Of a stretch of 64,000 bases of DNA, positions 58,443 to 64,000 are shown one piece after another (within the stretch, counting starts at the first letter, position 1; every line of letters starts with the position of its first letter). This stretch comes from Nocardia sp. CDC159. Its GTDB lineage: Bacteria; Actinomycetota; Actinomycetes; Mycobacteriales; Mycobacteriaceae. The stretch is taken from assembly GCF_023740735.1 (NCBI RefSeq), contig NZ_JAMRXH010000002.1:186001-250000 (forward strand). Reading direction: 5' to 3'. Made by a program: the position numbers and the translations under genes. The notes beneath the pieces are model-generated. The model was not told the DNA's origin. It worked only from the letters and a program-made list of their open reading frames with translations, and searched no databases.

Positions 58443-59524
58443 CGGCGCTTCGCCACCGCCTCGGCGAGGCGATCGAGCTGGGCGGCGGTGGTCTCCCAGT
58501 CGAGGCAGGCATCGGTGATGGACTGGCCGTAGGTCAGCTCCTCGGCGCGGCCGAGGGTGAGGTCCTGGCGGCCGGCCACCAGGAAGCTCTCCATCATCAC
58601 CCCGACCACGCCGGGCTCGCCCGCGACCAGGCGCTCGGCGATATCGGCCACGACGTCGGCCTGCCTGTTGTGGTCCTTGTTGCTGTTGCCGTGGCTGGCA
58701 TCGATGACCACGCGCTGCGGCAGCGACGCCTTCTCCAGCAGCATGTGGGCCTCGGCGACCGAGGCCGCGTCGTAGTTGGGCCCGTTGCTGCCGCCCCGCA
58801 GGATGACGTGGCCGTCCGGATTGCCGGTGGTGCGGATCAGCGCCGAGCGGCCGTCCAGATCGGTACCGGGGAAGACGTGGCTGGCCGCGGCCGCGCGCAC
58901 GCCGTCGACGGCCACCTGCACATCGCCGTCGGTGCCGTTCTTGATGCCGACCGGCATGGACAGCGCGCTCGACAGCTGCCGATGCACCTGGCTGGCCGCG
59001 GTCCGCGCGCCGATCGCACCGTAGGAGACCAGATCCGCGATGTACTGCGGGGTGATCGGATCGAGGAACTCACACGCCACCGGCAGCCCGAGCGCGGTGA
59101 TCTCGACCAGCAGCCGCCGGCCCAGCCGCAGGCCGGTGTTGACGTCGAAGGATCCGTCCAGATGCGGATCGTTGATCAGGCCCTTCCACCCGAGCGTGGT
59201 GCGCGGCTTCTCGAAGTACACCCGCATCACCACATGCAGCCGGTCCGACACCTCGGCGGCCTTGGCGGCCAACCGGCGGGCGTAATCGATCGCGGCGTCC
59301 GGATCGTGTACCGAGCACGGTCCGACGATGACCATCAGCCGGTCGTCGGCGCCGTCGAGCACATCGACGGTGGCTCGGCGCCCGGCGCGCACGATGTCGG
59401 CGAGCTTGTCATCGATCGGGTAGGCCCGGCGCACATCGGCGGGCGAGAGCAGCGGGGAGATGCTAAGCGTCCGCTGATCGTCCAGATCCGCGAGATTGGC
59501 CTCGATATCGGCTGCGGTTGTCAT
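58436..59524 (-). CDS. aroG: Class I DAHP synthase (AroG/AroF type)
   Basis: 3-Deoxy-7-phosphoheptulonate synthase of 362 aa, first step of the shikimate pathway, condensing PEP with erythrose 4-phosphate. Class I motifs: MVIVGPCSVHDPDAAIDYA (near residue 64), RVYFEKPRTTLGWKGLINDP (near 101), CEFLDPITPQYIADLVSYGAIGARTAASQ, GIKNGTDG, and VIDASHGNSNKDHNRQ with metal ligands His and downstream Glu (MMESFL). The N-terminal extension resembles feedback-regulated AroF/G/H. The ATG at 59524 has AAAAGGA just upstream. Expression appears controlled by the leader at 59526-59674. Confidence 0.94.
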   Translation of the reverse strand: MTTAADIEANLADLDDQRTLSISPLLSPADVRRAYPIDDKLADIVRAGRRATVDVLDGADDRLMVIVGPCSVHDPDAAIDYARRLAAKAAEVSDRLHVVMRVYFEKPRTTLGWKGLINDPHLDGSFDVNTGLRLGRRLLVEITALGLPVACEFLDPITPQYIADLVSYGAIGARTAASQVHRQLSSALSMPVGIKNGTDGDVQVAVDGVRAAAASHVFPGTDLDGRSALIRTTGNPDGHVILRGGSNGPNYDAASVAEAHMLLEKASLPQRVVIDASHGNSNKDHNRQADVVADIAERLVAGEPGVVGVMMESFLVAGRQDLTLGRAEELTYGQSITDACLDWETTAAQLDRLAEAVAKRRQ

Positions 59525-59525
59525 C

Positions 59526-59647
59526 GTGGGTTCCTTTTCTCAGGCCGACCCACGGGGAGTGGAATCCAATGAGCCGGTCTGTGTCATCCGGCTCAGGGTG
59601 GAGGAAGGTCAGCGCGGCTCGCCGACCGGCCCACCCAGGGCCGGCTC
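59526..59647 (-). promoter_or_regulatory. Alternative hairpins in the aroG leader (attenuator candidate)
   Basis: Read on the minus strand, three stems can form. (A) CCGGCCC/GGGCCGG with a 5-nt loop (59644-59626), inside the leader peptide codons. (B) GAGCCGG/CCGGCTC with a 10-nt loop (59594-59571), after the leader stop. (C) GTGGGT/ACCCAC (59553-59526), whose loop holds the aroG Shine-Dalgarno sequence. GAGCCGG of codons 10-12 (59647-59641) could instead pair with the 3' arm of B, so A and B can be replaced by a longer-range stem. This is a layout for translation-dependent attenuation. Confidence 0.6.
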
Positions 59648-59674
59648 GGTAAACCAGAAATACGCGCGCTGCAC
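59609..59674 (-). CDS. Aromatic leader peptide of aroG (21 aa, Tyr-Phe-Trp-Phe)
   Basis: Short ORF from GTG (59674) to TGA (59609-59611). Residues 5-8 are Y-F-W-F, all three aromatic end products of the pathway in consecutive codons; the peptide ends GEPR. A -10-like TACAGT (59687-59682) lies exactly 7 nt before the GTG, so the transcript would be leaderless and begin with this peptide. Stalling at Tyr, Phe or Trp codons would block stem A and change the downstream pairing before aroG. The sequence is direct observation; the attenuation mechanism is inference. Confidence 0.7.
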   Translation of the reverse strand: MQRAYFWFTEPALGGPVGEPR

Positions 59675-59758
59675 GATGGCGACTGTACCAGGCGGTCCCG
59701 TGCGAGCGGATGGGTAACACGCTCGCACGTGACCACCGACACAGGGTTGCTCATACCG

Positions 59759-60232
59759 TCACGCGAACATGCCCGGCTCGTAGGAGCCCGCGGGGGTGCG
59801 GGCGATGGCGTTGAGCCGGTTCCAGGTGTTGATCTCCGCGACCAGGCAGATCAGCGCACCGATCTGCTCGTCGTCGTAGTGCTTGCGCACCTGCTCCCAG
59901 GTCTGGTCGCTGACGCCGGTGTGCGCGTCGGCGATCCGAGTGCCCTCCTCGGCCAGGGCGAGCGCGGCGCGCTCGGCCTCGGTGAACACGGTCGCCTCGC
60001 GCCAGGCGGCAATCAGATTGAGCCGCACCGAGGTTTCGCCCGCGGCCGCCGCGTCCTTGGTGTGCATATCCGTGCAGAAGCCGCAGCCGTTGATCTGGCT
60101 GGCGCGAATCTTCACCAGCTCCTGGGTGGCCTTCGGCAGCGAGGACTGCGCGACCACCTGGCCCACATTCATGAGCCGCTTGGCGAACTTGGCGGTGATG
60201 GCGTTGTCGAACAGGTTGACTCGGGTTTCCAT
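59759..60232 (-). CDS. Carboxymuconolactone decarboxylase/AhpD-like protein
   Basis: All-helical protein of 157 aa of the AhpD-like alkylhydroperoxidase group, with the redox motif NGCGFCTDMHTKDA (CxxCxxxH, near residues 50-63) and the pre-motif KIRASQI. Further conserved is WNRLNAIARTPAGSYEPG at the C-terminus. Likely peroxide or organic radical detoxification. The ATG at 60232 follows GAGGAG by 6 nt. A cluster of GGATCAC half-sites lies about 60-100 nt upstream. Such genes commonly accompany ECF41 sigma genes; here the ECF41 gene is 9 kb away. Confidence 0.88.
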   Translation of the reverse strand: METRVNLFDNAITAKFAKRLMNVGQVVAQSSLPKATQELVKIRASQINGCGFCTDMHTKDAAAAGETSVRLNLIAAWREATVFTEAERAALALAEEGTRIADAHTGVSDQTWEQVRKHYDDEQIGALICLVAEINTWNRLNAIARTPAGSYEPGMFA

Positions 60233-60292
60233 GATCGGCTCCTCACTCGGGTGCACCGCGTTCGCGGTTGCCTACATCGAGTTGACGAAGCG

Positions 60293-60335
60293 GGATCACC
60301 AAGTGTGACAACCGATCGCTGGTGATCCGGATCAC
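60293..60335. promoter_or_regulatory. Cluster of three GGATCAC/GTGATCC half-sites
   Basis: GGATCACCA (60293-60301) and TGGTGATCC (60320-60328) form a perfect inverted repeat with an 18-nt gap. The second copy continues into the 14-bp palindrome GTGATCCGGATCAC (60322-60335). It lies between the SDR stop and the AhpD-like start, a likely operator for the AhpD-like gene. Confidence 0.55.
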
Positions 60336-60354
60336 GGCGTGCCGACGGCTCGGA

Positions 60355-61239
60355 CTAGCGGCGGGCGAACGGGTAGGTGACCTTGGTCAGCTGCTCGGAG
60401 AGCTCCCACAGGCGGCGGGCGGTGACCTCGTCGCGGGAGGCGGCCGAGGAGCCGCAGCGGGCGGGGCGGCCGCGCAGGCCGCGCCAGCGGGTGGGGCCGT
60501 AGTAACCGCCGGGCTCGACCTCGGGGGCGGTGGCGGCGTAAAGGGCTCCCAGCGCGCCCATTTCGGCGCTCTGGGCGAGCAGCCGGTTGCCGACCCGCAT
60601 GACGACGTCCAGGAACGATTCGGTGTGCGACTGTAATTCGGTCGCGGCGTAGCCCGGATGGGCGGCCACCGAGATCTTCGTCGCGCCCGCGGCGCTCAGG
60701 CGGCGCTGCAGCTCGTAGGCGAACATGAGATTGGCCAGTTTGGCCTGGCCGTAGGCCTGCCAGCGGTCGTAGCGGCGCCGCTCCCAGTTCGGATCGGCGA
60801 GATCGATCTTGCCGATCACATGCGCGCCGCTGGCGACCGTGACGACCCGATCGGCGATCTTGTCCAGCAGCAGGCCGGTGAGCGCGAAGTGGCCGAGATG
60901 ATTTGTGCCGAACTGCATTTCGAAGCCGTCGGCGGTGCGGCGCAGCGGAACGGCCATCACACCGGCGTTGTTGATCAGCACGTCGGCGCGCTCGATCGAA
61001 TCGGCGAATTCCCGCACCGAACCCAGATCGGCGAGATCCAGTCGCCGCACGACCGCGCCCTCGCCCACGGCATTGGCCACTGCCCGAGCCTTCACCTCGT
61101 CGCGGCACGCCATGATCACCCGTGCCCCCGCCGCGATCAGCGCCCGCGTGGTCGACGCGCCGAGCCCGCTGTTGGCACCGGTGACGATGAACGTGCGGCC
61201 GCTCTGATCGGGGATATCGGATGTGTCCCAACCTCTCAC
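60355..61239 (-). CDS. Short-chain dehydrogenase/reductase, retinol dehydrogenase-like
   Basis: NAD(P)-dependent SDR of 294 aa. Cofactor motif FIVTGANSGLG (residues 17-27), ADVLINNAGVM (about 85-95), catalytic Ser in VVTVASGAHVIG and YxxxK in AYGQAKLANLMFAYEL (about 165-180). The insertion ADPNWERRRYDRW before the active site is typical of the retinol dehydrogenase/WWOX-like subgroup. The substrate cannot be predicted. The GTG start overlaps the TGA of a 26-codon upstream ORF (GTGA). Confidence 0.88.
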   Translation of the reverse strand: MRGWDTSDIPDQSGRTFIVTGANSGLGASTTRALIAAGARVIMACRDEVKARAVANAVGEGAVVRRLDLADLGSVREFADSIERADVLINNAGVMAVPLRRTADGFEMQFGTNHLGHFALTGLLLDKIADRVVTVASGAHVIGKIDLADPNWERRRYDRWQAYGQAKLANLMFAYELQRRLSAAGATKISVAAHPGYAATELQSHTESFLDVVMRVGNRLLAQSAEMGALGALYAATAPEVEPGGYYGPTRWRGLRGRPARCGSSAASRDEVTARRLWELSEQLTKVTYPFARR

Positions 61240-61316
61240 GATGTCACCTGGCCGACGCTCGGCGACTTCGTGCGCGGTGCGCGCCGTGTCGATGGTTCGC
61301 TCGCAAGCTCGCTCAC
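61236..61316 (-). CDS. Candidate 26-aa leaderless ORF coupled to the SDR gene
   Basis: GTG at 61316 lies 7 nt after TAGACT, the leaderless pattern seen elsewhere in the window. The frame runs 26 codons (starts SELASEPSTRRAPRTKS) to a TGA that overlaps the SDR start as GTGA. It may be a translated coupling leader that feeds ribosomes into the SDR gene, or a chance ORF within a dispersed genomic repeat. Confidence 0.4.
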   Translation of the reverse strand: MSELASEPSTRRAPRTKSPSVGQVTS

Positions 61317-61471
61317 GATGACGAGTCTATGCGTGCCCGCGATCTCCGTCCCACAACTCGGACAGATGACCAACTACTCGGTCGGTGCCGCTTATTCGCC
61401 GGGCATGTCTCAGCGGCGTGTCAGCATTCGAATCCGGAAACGTTTAGGCAGGCGAATGTACTTTTCGAGCC

Positions 61472-61636
61472 ATGGACACGATCATCTTCGCGGGTTTGCT
61501 CGTGGTCGTGGCGGCGCTGTATTTCCAGCGCCCGCGCCGCTGGTTCCTGGCCGGATGGTGGCTCGTACTCGTTCTGACGCTGATATTGCTGCGTCATCAC
61601 ATCACCGGCGGCCTGGGCCTGGGGCTGACATGGTGA
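61472..61636 (+). CDS. Small DUF5993-like membrane protein
   Basis: Protein of 54 aa with two helices (TIIFAGLLVVVAALYF and WFLAGWWLVLVLTLILL) and the ending RHHITGGLGLGLTW. The size, the DTIIF start and the HHIT...L motif fit DUF5993 proteins found next to dsbB genes. The ATG is 7 nt after TACTTT (leaderless). It overlaps the dsbB start by 7 nt. It is too short to appear among longer ORFs but is well supported by coupling. Function unknown, likely assisting DsbB. Confidence 0.7.
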   Translation: MDTIIFAGLLVVVAALYFQRPRRWFLAGWWLVLVLTLILLRHHITGGLGLGLTW

Positions 61637-62220
61637 GCCGGGCGCAGTACTGGCTGGCCGTGGTTTTCGTCGTCGGCTGGTCCGGCGTGGTGTGTGGCGG
61701 GCTCGGCACCCAGTTCATCGGGTGGGAGTACCCGTGCCCGCTCTGCCTGGTGCAACGAATGTTCATGCTGCTGGCGGCACTCGGCGGGGCGTACATCGTT
61801 CGCAGGGGCATGACCGGGACCATCGCCCCACGCGACTACGCGACGGGCTGGGGCCTGGCCGTGGTCGCCTGCGTCGCAGGCGGTTTCACCTCCTGGCGAC
61901 AGACCATGCTGCACATCCTGCCCGGCGATCCCGGCTACGGCGGCCCGGTTCTCGGTCTGCACCTCTACGTCTGGGCGCTGATTCTGTTCGTCGCGGCCAT
62001 CGCCACCATCGGCGTGGTGACCTCCTTCGCGAGCGAGACGGCGGCCCTGTCGATTCCGGTCCGGCCGCATCGGATCGCCGGAACCGTGGCGATCGGATTT
62101 CTCGCCCTGGTGATCGGGGTGAATCTCGTCGCGGCATTCCTCGAGGAGGGTCTGCACTGGTACCTGCCGGACGATCCACAGCGGTACCAGTTGTTCTATG
62201 ACCTGGGTATCCTGCACTGA
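61630..62220 (+). CDS. DsbB-family disulfide oxidoreductase
   Basis: Membrane protein of 196 aa with four main helices. The first extracytoplasmic loop has the redox pair CPLCLVQR (about residues 36-43), as in DsbB, which passes electrons from a DsbA-like oxidase to quinone. The second cysteine pair of E. coli DsbB is not evident in the second loop (RQTMLHILPGDPGYGGPVLG), so the mechanism may be a reduced one-pair version. The C-terminus adds an extra helix and EEGLHWYLPDDPQRYQ. The ATG overlaps the DUF5993-like gene. Confidence 0.82.
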   Translation: MVSRAQYWLAVVFVVGWSGVVCGGLGTQFIGWEYPCPLCLVQRMFMLLAALGGAYIVRRGMTGTIAPRDYATGWGLAVVACVAGGFTSWRQTMLHILPGDPGYGGPVLGLHLYVWALILFVAAIATIGVVTSFASETAALSIPVRPHRIAGTVAIGFLALVIGVNLVAAFLEEGLHWYLPDDPQRYQLFYDLGILH

Positions 62221-62227
62221 GGCGATG

Positions 62228-62246
62228 ATAGGGTTGCCTAACCTAG
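62228..62246. promoter_or_regulatory. IdeR/DtxR iron box
   Basis: ATAGGGTTGCCTAACCTAG matches TTAGGTTAGCCTAACCTAA at 15 of 19 positions by eye. A further TTAGGT half-site follows at 62248-62253. It lies 43 nt before the adenylating-enzyme start, so iron-replete IdeR would be expected to repress this gene. Confidence 0.75.
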
Positions 62247-62289
62247 CTTAGGTGACCCTGATAACAGCCGTGATCGTGAGGCCAGACCC

Positions 62290-63909
62290 GTGACATCGAC
62301 ATCGCCCGCCACATCGGATCGTCGCGACGGATACGTGCCGTTCCCGCCGGAGTTCGCCGAGCGCTGCCGCGCCGCCGGGTACTGGATCGGACAGCCCCTG
62401 GGCCAGTTGCTGCGCGCGGCCGCGGCGACCTGGCCGCGGCGCCCCGCGCTGCACGGCGACGGCGGCGCGACGACCTACGCCGATCTCGATGCCGCGGCCG
62501 ACCGGTTCGCGCACGGCTTCGCCGCGCACGGCATCGCCCCCGGCGATCGCGTGCTGGTCCAGCTGCCGAATGTGGCGGCGTTCGTGCCGCTGCTGTTCGG
62601 CTTGCTGCGGGCCGGGGCGATTCCGGTGCTCGCACTGCCCGCGCATCGGCGCGCCGAGATCGAGCATCTGGCCGAATTGTCCGGCGCGGTGGGCTATCTC
62701 ATCGCCGATCAGGTGGCCGGATTCGACTACCGCGAGCTGGCGCGGGGCGTCGTGGAGCGGGTGACGTCGGTGCGGCAGGTGTTCGTACTCGGCGATCCCG
62801 GTCCGTACCTGGCCGTGGATTCGATTGCCCGCGAGGGCAATTCGCTGCCCGAGGTGGACCCGAGCGATATCGCGCTCATGCTGGTCTCCGGCGGCACGAC
62901 CGGACTGCCCAAACTGATCGCCCGCACCCACGACGACTACGCCTACAACGCGCGGGCCAGCGCCGAGGTCTGCGCGCTCGGGCCCGAGGACGTCTATCTG
63001 GTGACGCTGCCCGCGGCCCACAATTTTCCGCTGGCCTGTCCGGGCATTCTCGGCACGATCACCACCGGCGGCGCGATCGCGCTGATCGACGATCCGAGCC
63101 CGGAGAACGCCTTCGCGGCCATCGAGCGCCTCGGGGTGACCGTCACGGCCATGGTGCCGCCGCTGGCCCAATTGTGGAGTGCGGCAACCGAATGGGAGCA
63201 GGCCGACCTGTCGTCGCTGCGATTGGTCCAGGTCGGCGGCGCGAAGCTGGCGGAGGTGAACGCCCGCGAGATCGAACCCGCGCTGGGCGCCCGGCTGCAG
63301 CAGGTCTTCGGCATGGCCGAGGGTCTGCTCAACTACACCCGCCTCGACGATCCCGACGAGCTGGTGTGCGGCACCCAGGGCCGCCCGCTCTCCCCCGCCG
63401 ACGAGGTCCGCGTCGTCGACGCCAACGGCAACGACGTGGCCCCCGGCGAGGAGGGCGAACTGCTGACCCGCGGCCCCTACACCATCCGCGGCTACTACCG
63501 CGCGCCGGAGCACAATTCGCGCGCCTTCACCCCCGACGGCTTCTACCGCAGCGGCGATCTGGTGCGCCAACTCCCGTCCGGCCATCTGATCGTCTCCGGC
63601 CGGATCAAGGACGTCATCAACCGCGGCGGCGAGAACATCTCCTGCGACGAACTCGAGGAACACCTCCTCGCCCACCCCGCCGTCCGACACGCCGCCGCCG
63701 TCGGCCTCCCGGACCCGTCCCTCGGCGAAAAGGTCTGCGCCGTCCTGGTCGTCACCGGCGCAATGCCAACGCTGGCCGAACTGAAGACCTTCCTGACCGA
63801 ACGCGGCCTGGCGACCTACAAATTGCCCGACGAACTGCGCGAGGTCGACCGGCTGCCGGTGACGGCGGTCGGGAAGATCGATAAGAAGGCGCTGCGGACG
63901 AGCCTGTGA
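62290..63909 (+). CDS. 2,3-Dihydroxybenzoate/salicylate-AMP ligase
   Basis: Aryl-acid adenylating enzyme of 539 aa (EntE/DhbE/MbtA type) that starts siderophore assembly by loading an aryl acid onto a carrier protein. Motifs: LMLVSGGTTGLPKLIARTHDDY (phosphate loop), PAAHNFPLACPG with the aryl-pocket Asn, VFGMAEGLLNYTRLDDPDE, FYRSGDLVRQLPSGHLIVSGRIKDVINRGGENI and VTAVGKIDKKALR with the catalytic lysine. Overall closest in memory to DhbE/EntE, but salicylate versus dihydroxybenzoate cannot be settled by eye. GTG start with GAGG 8 nt upstream. Downstream siderophore genes, if any, are outside the window. Confidence 0.9.
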   Translation: MTSTSPATSDRRDGYVPFPPEFAERCRAAGYWIGQPLGQLLRAAAATWPRRPALHGDGGATTYADLDAAADRFAHGFAAHGIAPGDRVLVQLPNVAAFVPLLFGLLRAGAIPVLALPAHRRAEIEHLAELSGAVGYLIADQVAGFDYRELARGVVERVTSVRQVFVLGDPGPYLAVDSIAREGNSLPEVDPSDIALMLVSGGTTGLPKLIARTHDDYAYNARASAEVCALGPEDVYLVTLPAAHNFPLACPGILGTITTGGAIALIDDPSPENAFAAIERLGVTVTAMVPPLAQLWSAATEWEQADLSSLRLVQVGGAKLAEVNAREIEPALGARLQQVFGMAEGLLNYTRLDDPDELVCGTQGRPLSPADEVRVVDANGNDVAPGEEGELLTRGPYTIRGYYRAPEHNSRAFTPDGFYRSGDLVRQLPSGHLIVSGRIKDVINRGGENISCDELEEHLLAHPAVRHAAAVGLPDPSLGEKVCAVLVVTGAMPTLAELKTFLTERGLATYKLPDELREVDRLPVTAVGKIDKKALRTSL

Positions 63910-63914
63910 GCCAG

Positions 63915-63948
63915 CCCTGGCCTCGGCCGCAAGCGGCCGAGGCCAGGG
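63915..63948 (+). terminator. Terminator after the AMP ligase gene
   Basis: CCCTGGCCTCGGCCGC pairs perfectly with its complement around AA (effective loop 4 nt), 6 nt after the stop. There is no U-run. It suggests the ligase is a single-gene unit in this direction. Confidence 0.7.
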
Positions 63949-63950
63949 AC

Positions 63951-64000
63951 ATCGAGAGGACAGGCCGGACCAGGGAATCGAGGGGACAGGCCGGACCAGG
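63951..64000 (+). repeat. 26-bp direct repeat at the window edge
   Basis: ATCGAGAGGACAGGCCGGAC begins a 26-bp unit (63951-63976). It is followed at once by a second copy, with one change in the visible part, that runs into the window end. The array may continue. Confidence 0.8.

Noticed and set aside
62248-62266. Second full IdeR box directly after the first
   Set aside because: Only the TTAGGT half matches; the other half falls below a convincing score.

Overview
High-GC actinobacterial chromosome, most likely Nocardia or a close relative. The evidence is GC-rich codon use, a conservon (cvnABCD), mycobacterial-type hemophores, an IdeR-boxed aryl-acid adenylating enzyme, and long collinearity with the Mycobacterium tuberculosis segment Rv0858c-Rv0904c read right to left: dapC, ercc3, the Rv0862c-like gene, rpfA, Rv0870c, cspB, the Rv0876c/Rv0877 pair, Rv0879c, Rv0880, gltA2/citA, serC, sepH, Rv0882, Rv0881, prrAB, accD3. 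Homology calls come from remembered family signatures and motif reading; no search was run. No tRNA, rRNA, CRISPR array, insertion sequence or prophage was seen.

Left part (1-13.4 kb): the start-proximal part of accD3; a conservon whose histidine-kinase-like CvnA carries a 1.3 kb minisatellite-encoded tail; a PrpE-type acyl-CoA synthetase; two tandem secreted heme-binding (hemophore-like) proteins; the PrrA/PrrB two-component system; and an exported YhgE-like protein without the usual permease half. 13.4-24.8 kb is core metabolism and cell biology: FKBP isomerase, SpoU/TrmH methyltransferase, SepH, SerC, a lipoprotein polysaccharide deacetylase, citrate synthases CitA and GltA2, PdxH and an EntS-like exporter. 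24.9-39.9 kb holds a STAND-type NTPase, an AI-2E family permease, an Eis-like acetyltransferase, MarR and TetR regulators, a sacsin/Hsp90-like ATPase next to a DUF3027 protein with an acidic repeat tail, an Rv0876c-like MFS protein and a cold-shock protein.

39.9-50.9 kb: rpfA preceded by a perfect CRP-type palindrome and a c-di-AMP (ydaO) riboswitch, an XPB-type helicase and a separately encoded helicase-associated protein, an M1 peptidase, a LysE exporter and an ECF41 sigma factor. 51-57 kb is an accessory sugar operon (isomerase plus ribose-type ABC importer) with a divergent LacI regulator and two matching operator-like sites. 57.3-64 kb: DapC-like aminotransferase, a class I DAHP synthase behind an apparent aromatic leader peptide (Tyr-Phe-Trp-Phe) with alternative hairpins, an AhpD-like protein, an SDR, a DUF5993/DsbB pair, and an iron-boxed 2,3-dihydroxybenzoate/salicylate-AMP ligase.

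A recurring theme is leaderless expression. More than a dozen start codons lie 6-7 nt after a TANNNT-like -10 hexamer with no Shine-Dalgarno sequence, and this was used to choose several starts. In one case two divergent genes share a 17-bp spacer with interleaved -10 elements.
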